A stretch of 64,000 bases of DNA, from NCBI GenBank assembly GCA_035325705.1, contig DAOKZI010000022.1, forward strand, positions 1-64,000, read 5' to 3'. Shown here piece by piece: positions 34,650-43,020 of this stretch; position 1 is the stretch's first letter, and every line of letters starts with the position of its first letter. A model generated the notes under the pieces. That model saw nothing but the letters and a program-made list of their open reading frames with translations. It searched no databases and was not told the origin of the DNA. A program made the position numbers and the translations under genes. Source of the stretch: Ga0077536 sp035325705 (GTDB taxonomy: Bacteria; Pseudomonadota; Gammaproteobacteria; Ga0077536).

Positions 34650-36014
34650 CTATGCGGTCGCTGCCAGGAATCGGGCGGCGGCGTTCTCCACCCACCGGAT
34701 GTGCACGTCGGCTTGGATGAATTCGGGCTGGTCGAGCAGAAAACGGAGAAAGGGAATGTTGGTCGAGACACCGGAGATTTCGAAAGCCGCCAAGGCCGCG
34801 CGCAGATTACGCAGCGCCGTATCGCGGTCATCACCGGTGGCGACGACTTTCGCCATCAGAGAATCGTAGTACGGGCCGATCACATAGCCCTGGTAGCAGT
34901 GCGTGTCGACCCGCACATTGCTGCCGTAAGGCACTGCAAATCGGGTGATGCGGCCCGGCGTCGGCATGAAATTGTCGCGGGCATTTTCGGCCGTGATGCG
35001 GCATTCGATCGCATGGCCGCTGAAGCACACGTCGGACTGCTCGATCGAGAGCGGATGCCCGAACGCGACGCGGATCTGCTCCCTGACCAAGTCGATGCCG
35101 GTGATCTCCTCGCTGACCGGATGCTCGACTTGAATACGCGTATTCACTTCCAGGAAATAGAACTCGTCGCGGACCTTGTCGACCAGGAACTCGACGGTGC
35201 CGGCGTTGTTGTAATGAATGCTCCTGGCGAGCGCCAAGGCCGCGTCCGAGATCCTGGCGGACATCTCCGCGGAAAGACCGACCGGAGGGGCTTCTTCGAT
35301 CACTTTCTGATAGCGGCGCTGCGACGAGCAGTCGCGCTGTCCCAGATGCACGACCCGGCCGAAGTCATCGCCGATGATCTGCACCTCGACGTGCCGCGCG
35401 TACTCGATGTAGCGTTCGACGAACAGGGTGCCGTCGCCAAAGGCTTGGCGCGCCTCGTTGGAAGCCAGGTCGAAGGCACTCTTCAGCTCGCCACGCTCGC
35501 GGACGATACGCATGCCGCGTCCGCCACCGCCGGCGCTGGCCTTGAAGATCACCGGCAAGCCCAGTTCCAGGACTTTCGCTTCCACCTCGTCGAAACCGCG
35601 CAAGCCTGCGCTGCCGGCATTCATCGGAATGCCGATTTGCCTGGCGAGCTCGCGCGCGCCGAGCTTGTCGCCGATCCGTCGCATGGTTGCCGAACGCGGC
35701 CCGATGAAAATGATGCCGCTGTTCTCGCACGCCAGCGCCAGTGCCGGATTCTCGGCCAGAAACCCGTACCCGGGATGAATGGCATCGACGCCGGTAGCCT
35801 GTGCCGTCGCAACGATCATCGGTATGTTCAGGTAACTCGCGCTGGGCAGCGGCGAGCCGATGCACACGACCTTGTCGGCCAGCCTCGCCGGCAAGCTATC
35901 GCGATCGGCTTCCGAGACCACCAGTACCGTTTCGATCCCGCTCTCTTCGCAGGCCCGAATGATGCGAACCGCGATTTCGCCCCGGTTCGCGATCAAGATT
36001 CGCTTTCTTCTCAT
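34650..36014 (-). CDS. accC: Biotin carboxylase subunit
   Basis: 454 aa, standard for AccC. ILIANRGEIAVRIIRACEESGIETV, the ATP-grasp loop KASAGGGGRGMRIV, HVEVQIIGD, QRDCSSQRRYQKVIEEAP, EFYFLEVNTRIQVEHPVSEEITGIDLV and IECRITAEN are all present. It carboxylates BCCP-biotin with ATP and bicarbonate. Last gene of the three-gene minus-strand operon (67 nt after the BCCP gene). As a dedicated subunit next to a 5S-like carboxyltransferase it probably serves that complex rather than fatty-acid synthesis, so the accC symbol is by homology only. Confidence 0.92.
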   Translation of the reverse strand: MRRKRILIANRGEIAVRIIRACEESGIETVLVVSEADRDSLPARLADKVVCIGSPLPSASYLNIPMIVATAQATGVDAIHPGYGFLAENPALALACENSGIIFIGPRSATMRRIGDKLGARELARQIGIPMNAGSAGLRGFDEVEAKVLELGLPVIFKASAGGGGRGMRIVRERGELKSAFDLASNEARQAFGDGTLFVERYIEYARHVEVQIIGDDFGRVVHLGQRDCSSQRRYQKVIEEAPPVGLSAEMSARISDAALALARSIHYNNAGTVEFLVDKVRDEFYFLEVNTRIQVEHPVSEEITGIDLVREQIRVAFGHPLSIEQSDVCFSGHAIECRITAENARDNFMPTPGRITRFAVPYGSNVRVDTHCYQGYVIGPYYDSLMAKVVATGDDRDTALRNLRAALAAFEISGVSTNIPFLRFLLDQPEFIQADVHIRWVENAAARFLAATA

Positions 36015-36081
36015 GGTGTCGACGCTTCCCTGAGGAGCAAAGGGGGCGGGGCTATTGCGGGCGACCGGCAGAATCGGTAAA

Positions 36082-36615
36082 TCAGGCCGGTCTTACCAGG
36101 AACATGACCGCATCGCTTTCGACCAGCTCGCCGCTTTGTACCAGGATCTGTTCGATTCGTCCGCGTACGCCCGCCGGGACGGAGTGATAGCACTTCATGA
36201 CGTCGAGCAGGCACACGATGGTGTCTTCATCGACGTCGCTACCGATGTCGACGAAGGGCGGTTCATCCGGGTTGGGCTTGCGATAGAAGACACTGGTGAC
36301 CGTCGCCCGGATCGGTACGAGTCCCGCCGGTATTGCCGCCGCAGCGGCCGGCGTTGCCGCGGGCGGTGCGCCTGGGGCGGTGAGCTCGCCGACGCGCTCT
36401 GGCGGCGCGGGAACCGCGGCCGGAGTGGCCGCCAGCGACGCCTCCGCGCGCGTGGCGCTGTCGCTCGCAAACCCGACTCCGCTCAGCGCAGCGCCGACGA
36501 CCTTACCCTTGGCAATGTACAGTTTCAGGTCGCCGGTCTCGATGCGCAGCTCGGCGTCGTCGCATTCCTTCATGATCCTCAACGCTTCGATGACGTCGTC
36601 CATTGTGAAAGCCAT
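36082..36615 (-). CDS. accB: Biotin carboxyl carrier protein (BCCP)
   Basis: 177 aa: an N-terminal AccB-like helix/strand region (IMKECDDAELRIETGDLKLYIAK), an Ala/Pro linker (about 55-98) and a C-terminal biotinyl domain (SVFYRKPNPDEPPFVDIGS..). The biotinylation site reads DVMKCYHS, with Lys141, instead of the common EAMKM. GGGAGA 6 nt upstream supports the start. Middle gene of the carboxylase operon, 75 nt after the carboxyltransferase. Confidence 0.88.
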   Translation of the reverse strand: MAFTMDDVIEALRIMKECDDAELRIETGDLKLYIAKGKVVGAALSGVGFASDSATRAEASLAATPAAVPAPPERVGELTAPGAPPAATPAAAAAIPAGLVPIRATVTSVFYRKPNPDEPPFVDIGSDVDEDTIVCLLDVMKCYHSVPAGVRGRIEQILVQSGELVESDAVMFLVRPA

Positions 36616-36690
36616 TAGGAGTCTCCCCTGTGCTTCTATCGAGACGTATGCGCCGTCGCTGTGCCGAAGGCGAGTCGATGGGCGCCGCGA

Positions 36691-38223
36691 TCAGCCGCCG
36701 CGCGAGGCCGCTCGTCGAAAATCGAAGACGCTGCTCCCTTTTTGCATGTGCAGTCGGCTGACATCCCGATGCTTGCTGAGCTCCTTGAGCAGCAGCCCCA
36801 AAGGCTCGTTGCCGGTGTAGTAGGTTTGCGGCGGTCCGGCGGCACGCATCTGCCTGATCTCCTCGTCGCCTTTCATTATGTAGTACAGAAGGAAATCCTC
36901 GTCGGACGCCTGCAACATGCCGTGCCGCGCGCGGATCTGTTTGACCGTGAGCTGTTCGTATTCTTGCTTCTGGCGCTCCCAGTCCCGGGCGATTTGCTTG
37001 GCCCGCGGGGTACTGAGAAACCGGTCCTTGAGATTCTGGTCCATGTAGGGGACGCCGGCGTCTTCGATGCCGTAAACGCCGAGTGCGAATTCGGTCATGC
37101 TGTCGAGCACGTCCTTGTAGCGTTCTCCGGTCGCCACGTTGACGGCCGCCTGCGCCACGATGAACTGCGAATGCGGGGTGATCATGATCGGGTAACCGAG
37201 CTCGGCGGTGATCCGCGGCACTTCGTCCAGCACCGCGTCCAGCTTGTGTGCCATGCCCAGGGTCTGCAATTGCAGTCTGAGGTTCGAGATCACGCCGCCG
37301 GGAACGCTGTGGACGTATTGTCGGTGGTCATAGGGCTCGGGTGCGCCGATCGGCAGACCCTCGAGCTTCGCGATCCGGGTCAGGCGTTCTTCGACGATCC
37401 GGAGCGGCTTCTCGTTGATGGTGGTCTCGAAGCCCAGCACCTGCGCATTGTGGATGGCGTCGAAGATGGAGGGATGGGAAGAGCCGTAGGCCAAGGGGGG
37501 GACGCAGGTCCAGAAGGTTCTGACGCCTTGCTGCATGGCCTCTACGAAGCACGCGGGGGCGAACGTGGTAGTGCAATGGGTGTGCAGCTCTATCGGTATG
37601 CCGTTGGCGGCGTCGATCATCGCTCTCGTCAAGCTGCGCGTGCGCTCGGGCGTCAATAGCCCGCACGCATCCTTGATCGCGATCGCGTCGGGCTCGTACT
37701 TCAATACATCCCGCACCACGCCGGCGTAGTACTCGTCGGTGTGGCGGGGCGAGACCGTGTACGCGGGCTGGATGACGATCTTCAGCCCCAGGCTCCTGAA
37801 GAAGGGGATCCAGCTCGGGTAACGATCCTTGACCTCGTCGGTGGTGCAGGCGATCAAGTGGACGTAGCTGGCGCCGTTCGCCGCTATGGTCGTGCGGTGC
37901 CAAAGCTGGGCCAGGGCCAGCGGTTCCGGCCGCCCGAACAGATCCATCGTGGTCGAGCCGGCGCCGAGGCAGAGCTCGACCTTCGGGGTGTGCGGCGTTT
38001 TCTCTTTCCACATGCGCAGGGTTGCCCACGGATCTTCCTTGAGGACACGCACGACCATCTTGAAATAGCCGCCGTACTGCAGGATCTCCATGCGCGAGAA
38101 GCCCGCCTGGTCGAGTTCTCCTGCAACGGCGTCGAACATGCCGTGGGTCGCCTGCAAGGCCCACAAGCTCTGCACGCCATCACGACAGGTGGTATCGATG
38201 AAATTGACGGTTCTGTCATTCAT
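36691..38223 (-). CDS. Biotin-dependent carboxyltransferase subunit, PycB/OadA/5S-like
   Basis: 510 aa HMGL-like barrel plus conserved carboxylase domain. N-terminal FIDTTCRDGVQSLWA (metal Asp and Arg), AIKDACGLLTP (the Lys that is carboxylated in this family), metal ligands in ELHTHCTTT, and SVPGGVISNLRLQL at the start of the C-terminal domain. This family moves CO2 between biotin and a 2-oxo acid or acyl-CoA (pyruvate, oxaloacetate, 2-oxoglutarate, transcarboxylase 5S). The residue after HTH is Cys where most members have Asp. First gene of the operon and divergent from the B12 mutase; the substrate is unassigned. Confidence 0.88.
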   Translation of the reverse strand: MNDRTVNFIDTTCRDGVQSLWALQATHGMFDAVAGELDQAGFSRMEILQYGGYFKMVVRVLKEDPWATLRMWKEKTPHTPKVELCLGAGSTTMDLFGRPEPLALAQLWHRTTIAANGASYVHLIACTTDEVKDRYPSWIPFFRSLGLKIVIQPAYTVSPRHTDEYYAGVVRDVLKYEPDAIAIKDACGLLTPERTRSLTRAMIDAANGIPIELHTHCTTTFAPACFVEAMQQGVRTFWTCVPPLAYGSSHPSIFDAIHNAQVLGFETTINEKPLRIVEERLTRIAKLEGLPIGAPEPYDHRQYVHSVPGGVISNLRLQLQTLGMAHKLDAVLDEVPRITAELGYPIMITPHSQFIVAQAAVNVATGERYKDVLDSMTEFALGVYGIEDAGVPYMDQNLKDRFLSTPRAKQIARDWERQKQEYEQLTVKQIRARHGMLQASDEDFLLYYIMKGDEEIRQMRAAGPPQTYYTGNEPLGLLLKELSKHRDVSRLHMQKGSSVFDFRRAASRGG

Positions 38224-38429
38224 GTATCGCTTACCTCCGTGCCTGCGCGTACGACGGTCATGCGACCCGTGCCGGGGCACGGAGCGCATGAGCCTCGCAG
38301 CGACCTTAATCAGGGCTTCTGCGCGCGGTCTTGCGCTTAATCAGGTCGGCTGCATTCGAGCGCGGCGCCGACCCGCTGCGCCGAGCGGGGGGAGCGTGGA
38401 TTCAGCCCGGCGCTCGTGCGAGTACGAAT

Positions 38430-38625
38430 AACGGAATGCGTCGCGCGGTCCGCGCCCACCTGCACTCGCACCGCCGGCTCGGCGAGCAGGTCGTGATGAC
38501 CCAGCGGGGTTGCGCGTCGCAGCCGCCCTTGGCGGCGACGATGATGCAATGCGGGCCGCTGTGCGCGTAGCGCAGCGGATTGCTATGGGCCGGCCGGACC
38601 TGCGTCCGCGAGTAGTTAGCAGCAG
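38430..38625 (-). pseudogene. Eroded DDN-family (F420H2-dependent) nitroreductase remnant
   Basis: Reading the minus strand from 38625, frame one gives CLLLTTRGRRSGRP; a shift then gives NPLRYAHSGPHCIIVAAKGG then CDAQPRW; a second shift gives HHDLLAEPAVRVQVGADR. Joined, this matches the deazaflavin-dependent nitroreductase pattern (LLTTxGRKSGxP, xSxGGxxxxPxWxxNLxAxPxVxVQVG). Two frameshifts and no clear start make it a relic. It lies in the spacer between the mutase and carboxylase operons (38224-38774), which otherwise holds no gene. Confidence 0.6.
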
Positions 38626-38774
38626 GCAGGGACATGGAGGCCATCCGGCCACGTGATTCCAATCTTTTCGCGGCGCACGCCGGCGCGCTTTGCTTGACAG
38701 CGGAACGTGGCGTCATTGTAATCGGGCCGGAGCTTTCAACGGCTGCAGAATTCCGCACGCTGCGAGGCACCGCA

Positions 38775-40448
38775 ATGAGCCGAGCTTCTGGCGACGATTT
38801 CGAGCGCGCCTACCGTGCGGCGGCGATCGCGGCGGAGACCTGGTCCGGCCTGCCCTGCCGCGAGGTCTACCGCCCCGAAGATGCCGTGGCTCGCGACTAC
38901 GCCCGCGATCTCGCCGATCCCGGCGAGTTTCCGTATACCCGCGGCATCCATCCCAACATGTACCGGGGCCGATTGTGGACGAAGCGTGAGGTCTGCGGGT
39001 TCGGCTCCGGCCGCGATACGAACGAACGCATGCGCTACCAGCTTGCCCAGGGCGTCAGCGGGCTGAGCGTCATCAACGACAACAACGGCTCGCTCGGCAT
39101 CGACGCCGATCACCCGCTCGGCCTGCACGACGCCGGCGTACAAGGCGTGAGCGTGAGTTCGCTGGCGGACATGGAGGAGCTGTTCGCCGCCATCCCCATC
39201 GAAAAGCTGAGCATCGCCTTCGACCTCTCGGGCCTCGATGCCATCGCCTGGATGGCGCTCTACAACGCGCTCGCGGAACGGCGCGGGATCGACAAGGCCG
39301 CACTCCGCGGCACCGTTCAGAACGACACGCTGCATTTCCAGTTCTGCGGCTACGGTGACTCCTGCCCCGTGGATCTCGGGCTGCGAACCTCCGTCGATAT
39401 CATCGAGTACTGCACGCAGCACATGCCGCTGTGGCATACCGGCAACGTAAACCTCTATGACTTTCGCGAAACCGGCATCGACGCTGCCCAGGAGATCGCG
39501 TTCGGTCTCGCCTGCGCCAAGGAGTACACCAAGCGGGCAATCAGCCGCGGCCTGGCGGTCGATGCGTTCGCGCCGCGGCGCAGCTTCTACTGTTCGGCCC
39601 ACATCGATCTCTTCGAGGAAGTGGCAAAGCTCAGGGCCGCGCGCCGCATGTGGGCGCGCATCATGCGCGAGGAATTCGGGGCGCGTGATCCACGCTCGCT
39701 GCAGTTCCGCTTCGGCGTCCACACCGCCGGTGCCTCGTTGCAAGCTCCACAGCCGCTCAACAACATCGTGCGCGTTGCCTACGAAGCCTTGGCGGCAGTG
39801 CTTGCCGGCGCGCAATCGATCCACTGCTGCTCCTACGACGAGCCGATCGGCCTGCCGACCGAGGTCTCGCAGACGCTCGCGCTGCGCACCCAGCAGATTC
39901 TCGCCAGCGAGACGGGCGTCACGCGTGTCGCCGATCCGCTCGGCGGCTCGTGGTACGTCGAGTCGCTGACCGACGCGCTCGAAACCAGGGCACTCGAGAT
40001 CATGAAGGAAATCACGGAACACGGCGGCATGGCGGAGGCAATCCGGTCCGGCTGGGTGCAGGCCGAGATCGACCGCGCGCTCCTGCAGCGCGAGGACGAA
40101 ATCGCCGCGGGCAAAAAGACGATCGTCGGCGTGAACGCCTATCGCCAGCCGCAGGAGGAAGCGACCCCTGGCGGGCTGCACGTCGTGCCGCCCGGCCAGG
40201 GCGAACGGCTCGCGGCCGCGGTGAAGAATCTGCGCGCACAGCGCGACGGACGGGCAGTCGCGCGCGCGCTGGCGAATCTGCGCGAGGCGGCGCTCGCCGG
40301 CCCGCATCACAACCTGCTGCCGGCGCTCGTTCAGGCCGCGACGACCTACGCCACGATCGGCGAGATGCTCGGCACGGTGCGCAGCGCGTTGGGCTACCCC
40401 TATGATCCGCTCGGCGTACTGCAACCGGCGAGCGAGCGTGCGGCATGA
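38775..40448 (+). CDS. B12-dependent acyl-CoA mutase, large (catalytic) subunit of divergent specificity
   Basis: 557 aa, equal to the TIM-barrel part of methylmalonyl-CoA mutase without the B12 domain. Shared segments: IHPNMYRGRLWTKR, GLSVINDNN, GTVQND, DAFAPRRSF, FEEVAKLRAARRMWARIM, NNIVRVAYEALAAVLAGAQS, ADPLGGSWYVE. By-eye alignment to Propionibacterium MCM puts Val73, Gly192 and Asp229 where MCM has Tyr89, Arg207 and His244. Loss of the Arg that binds the succinyl carboxylate argues against methylmalonyl-CoA. The ATG at 38775 is chosen by alignment; an in-frame ATG at 38634 adds residues lacking similarity. ATGA overlap with the B12-binding subunit. Confidence 0.87.
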   Translation: MSRASGDDFERAYRAAAIAAETWSGLPCREVYRPEDAVARDYARDLADPGEFPYTRGIHPNMYRGRLWTKREVCGFGSGRDTNERMRYQLAQGVSGLSVINDNNGSLGIDADHPLGLHDAGVQGVSVSSLADMEELFAAIPIEKLSIAFDLSGLDAIAWMALYNALAERRGIDKAALRGTVQNDTLHFQFCGYGDSCPVDLGLRTSVDIIEYCTQHMPLWHTGNVNLYDFRETGIDAAQEIAFGLACAKEYTKRAISRGLAVDAFAPRRSFYCSAHIDLFEEVAKLRAARRMWARIMREEFGARDPRSLQFRFGVHTAGASLQAPQPLNNIVRVAYEALAAVLAGAQSIHCCSYDEPIGLPTEVSQTLALRTQQILASETGVTRVADPLGGSWYVESLTDALETRALEIMKEITEHGGMAEAIRSGWVQAEIDRALLQREDEIAAGKKTIVGVNAYRQPQEEATPGGLHVVPPGQGERLAAAVKNLRAQRDGRAVARALANLREAALAGPHHNLLPALVQAATTYATIGEMLGTVRSALGYPYDPLGVLQPASERAA

Positions 40449-40867
40449 GCGAAGCGCCGCTGCGGATCCTGCTCGCAAAACTCGGCCTCGACGGTCACGA
40501 CCGCGGTCTCAAGGTCGTCGCCGTGTATCTGCGCGATGCCGGCATGGACGTCGTCTACCTCGGCATACACTGCACCGCCGAGCGCATCGTGCGCGCCGCG
40601 ATCGAGGAGGATGTCGATCTGATCGGCGTGTCGAGCCTCGGCGGCACACACCGCGCGCACGGAGAGGAACTCATCGCCGCCCTGCGCGAGCAGGGCCTCG
40701 GCGAGCTGCCGGTCGTGATTGGCGGCACTATCCCCGTCGAGGACATTGCAGATCTCGAGCGCTGCGGTTTCAGGGGCGTGATGCGGCCCGGCAGCTCGCG
40801 CGAAGAAATCGTCGATCTCGTGCGGAACGAGGCCGAGGCCGGGCATCGGAGGATGCTGCGGGCCTGA
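40445..40867 (+). CDS. B12-dependent mutase, small cobalamin-binding subunit
   Basis: 140 aa Rossmann-like B12 domain. ILLAKLGLDGHDRGLKVVA contains the D-x-H-x-x-G base-off ligand motif (His18), then VDLIGVSSLGGTH and VVIGGTIPVEDI, as in MCM and isobutyryl-CoA mutase small subunits. It binds adenosylcobalamin and docks on the large subunit encoded just upstream. No MeaB-type G-protein chaperone is adjacent. Confidence 0.93.
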   Translation: MSEAPLRILLAKLGLDGHDRGLKVVAVYLRDAGMDVVYLGIHCTAERIVRAAIEEDVDLIGVSSLGGTHRAHGEELIAALREQGLGELPVVIGGTIPVEDIADLERCGFRGVMRPGSSREEIVDLVRNEAEAGHRRMLRA

Positions 40868-41315
40868 TCACCGCGACTCCGCGGTATTTCCACTGATTCA
40901 ATTGGTGGGTGTTCCCGATCTTCGCTGCGCGGGGGCGGTGGCGGGCGCCAGCGCCTGCTTTCCGTTGCTCGCGGTCCGGCGTCGATCGTCAATCGAGATC
41001 GATCCCGCGTACCCGCGCGACGAATTTCCGGGTGAGATCGGCACCGGCGTCGGGGTGGTGCCGGTTTCCGGCGCGTGGGCGCCGTTCGTCAGCGGCCTGC
41101 CGGCACTGCTTGCTCAGGGACCGATCCGTTTTCGAACGATCCCCGATTCGCCGCGCGCCGAGGCTCGCCGACGCCTCCGCGAAGCACGGCCATCGCGCGG
41201 CACGCTCGGGCCAAGCCGGCTGAGCTGTCCTCTGCTCTCGCCGAGCGCAGGCCGGACGCAGCGGCCTGCAATGCGGAGCCGTTCGGCGCAGCGCCCCGAT
41301 CCCGCACTGCGCGCT

Positions 41316-42773
41316 TCATCCGGGCCAGCCTTTCGGTTCAGGCCGGCCTCCCCTCCAAGCGGGCGACGCGCCGCCCTGCTCGGGCTTCGGCGGCGGCGGC
41401 AGCTTGCGCTTCTCGTCGCCGACCGGCTCGGGCGGCTCGCCGGGGATCGGCATGCCGGCGAAATAGCCGATGATCTCGACGGCGCGCGGCGCGGCGAGAT
41501 AGGCGGCGTCGAGACAGGCTTCGGTCTCGGCCGGCGGCTTCGCCGTCTGCGCGATCATCGCAAGCGCCTGCTCGGCTTCGGCCTGCGGCGAATACTGGCC
41601 CAGATCGGGCGCCGTGCCGCCGCGCAGCGGCCCCGGCGGAATGCGTTCGCGCTGGCGCCGTGCCAGGCGCTGCAGGATGTTCCAGGCTTTCTTGTTCTGC
41701 TCGATCGGCCACACCTCGACGCGACCGCTGGCTTCGAACTCGCGCCAGAGATCCACGGCCTTCTGCGTCCGCAGCACCACGATCGTCGCGCGATCGGTGC
41801 CCACGCCGCCGCAGGCGATGTCGGCCAGCTCGGCCGAGAAATCGCCGCAGTGGCGGCACTCGGGGCGCTGATACTCGTGCATCGCTTCCTCGAGCGGAAT
41901 GGTCTCGACGCCGCCCGCCTTCTTGTAGATCAGCACCTCGCCCTTGACGTTGAACTTCGACACTTCGGTCAGCGGGATGCCCATCTGCTGCTCGATGCGC
42001 TCGGTCATCAGCGCGGGCCGGAACACTTCCGTGCAGAACAGGCCGATGTTGAACGCGATGCGCTCCTGGTAGCCCTTCAGGAAGCCGCGCTGGCGCGTGA
42101 CGATCTGCGGCTTCTTCTTCGCCGCGAGCAGGATGCTCGGATCGACGTATTCCATCTTGCGCAGCGGCGTGATCTGGCAGGGCACGCCGACGAAGGCCAC
42201 CGCTTTCAGATCCTGTTCCTTCACCTGCTCGAGCGCGAGCGGGTTCGGACAGTAGGTGTACCAGCTCGCGGCGCTGGCCTTGATCTGCTCGACGCTGGTC
42301 GCGACCTTGGGCGTCGGGAAGCAGGGATCGTCGCCCTCGCCGACGGCGGACACGACGGCGCCGTCGATGCGGCCGGTCTCGCGCGCCCAGGCGAGCAGGG
42401 CGGTGACGATGCCGCCATCCTGCGCGCGCTCGAGCACGTCTTCCTGCTTCGTGCGCGCGACGAAGATGTGGCGATAGATGCCGAAGATCCCTTCGTAAGC
42501 CGGATCCGCGCCGAAGGTCACGCCTTTCAGATGCGGTTCGCGCGGCCACAGCCGCGGACAGATCGAGGCGCAGACGTCGCAGCCGACGCCTTCGCTGATC
42601 CCGCAGTAGTCGAAACCCGCGGATTCCTTTGCCGTCTGCTTGGGCTTGCCGTCGACGTACTCGATGACGTTGTGCGGACAGACCAGTACGCAGCTACCGC
42701 ACTCGCAACAACTGCCGGCGGCGACGACGTCGTTCATCATGTCCTTGAAGCTGTGATGGTAGAGCGAAGTCAA
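41316..42773 (-). CDS. FrhB/FdhB-like (coenzyme F420 hydrogenase beta subunit family) iron-sulfur flavoprotein
   Basis: About 485 aa. The N-terminal SCCECGSCVLVCP (Cys22, 23, 25, 28, 32) and downstream CGISEGVGCDVCASICPRL supply Cys for two [4Fe-4S] clusters. The F420-hydrogenase-beta domains follow, including AQDGGIVTALLAWA, VGVPCQI, GLFCTEVF and CRHCGDFSAELADIACGG. A proline-rich tail ends the protein. The start is TTG at 42773, 7 nt after CTCCT/AGGAG; ATG 42740 is the alternative. Members transfer electrons between F420, ferredoxin or flavin and a partner; the chlorophyll 8-vinyl reductase BciB also belongs here. No partner subunit is adjacent. The flanking gap 40868-41315 shows nothing convincing. 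Confidence 0.85.
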   Translation of the reverse strand: MTSLYHHSFKDMMNDVVAAGSCCECGSCVLVCPHNVIEYVDGKPKQTAKESAGFDYCGISEGVGCDVCASICPRLWPREPHLKGVTFGADPAYEGIFGIYRHIFVARTKQEDVLERAQDGGIVTALLAWARETGRIDGAVVSAVGEGDDPCFPTPKVATSVEQIKASAASWYTYCPNPLALEQVKEQDLKAVAFVGVPCQITPLRKMEYVDPSILLAAKKKPQIVTRQRGFLKGYQERIAFNIGLFCTEVFRPALMTERIEQQMGIPLTEVSKFNVKGEVLIYKKAGGVETIPLEEAMHEYQRPECRHCGDFSAELADIACGGVGTDRATIVVLRTQKAVDLWREFEASGRVEVWPIEQNKKAWNILQRLARRQRERIPPGPLRGGTAPDLGQYSPQAEAEQALAMIAQTAKPPAETEACLDAAYLAAPRAVEIIGYFAGMPIPGEPPEPVGDEKRKLPPPPKPEQGGASPAWRGGRPEPKGWPG

Positions 42774-43020
42774 GGGAACACTCCTGCGAAACTGCGAGCG
42801 GTCGATCCCGGTGCGGCCGCGGCGGCCATCACCATACGTTGGCGTATGGTAAGCGATCGGCGCCGGCATGCACAGGCGCGCGGCCCGTGACGCCGGCCGC
42901 GGCGGACGCGAACGAAAAACCCAAGCGAGCGAGCGGGAATCACGGCCCTCGGCGCGTCCGTGCCGGCAACGGCGCCGATCGCGGTCGGATGCCCGCGAGC
43001 GCCGCGCCGCCGAGCTCGGC

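Noticed and set aside
34650..38223. Reading the biotin operon as ordinary acetyl-CoA carboxylase or propionyl-CoA carboxylase
   Set aside because: The carboxyltransferase has the HMGL/PYC_OADA fold of 5S/PycB, not the crotonase fold of AccAD or PccB.
38634..38774. Upstream in-frame ATG as mutase start
   Set aside because: The extra 47 residues have no mutase similarity and are antisense to the DDN remnant; family alignment begins at 38775.
40868..41315. Possible gene between the mutase and the FrhB-like gene
   Set aside because: Frames here give Arg/Ser/Pro-rich sequence without motif, RBS or homology I recognise.
40902..42890. A 662-codon plus-strand frame over the FrhB-like gene
   Set aside because: Antisense shadow; the minus strand has clear Fe-S and FrhB motifs and a placed RBS.
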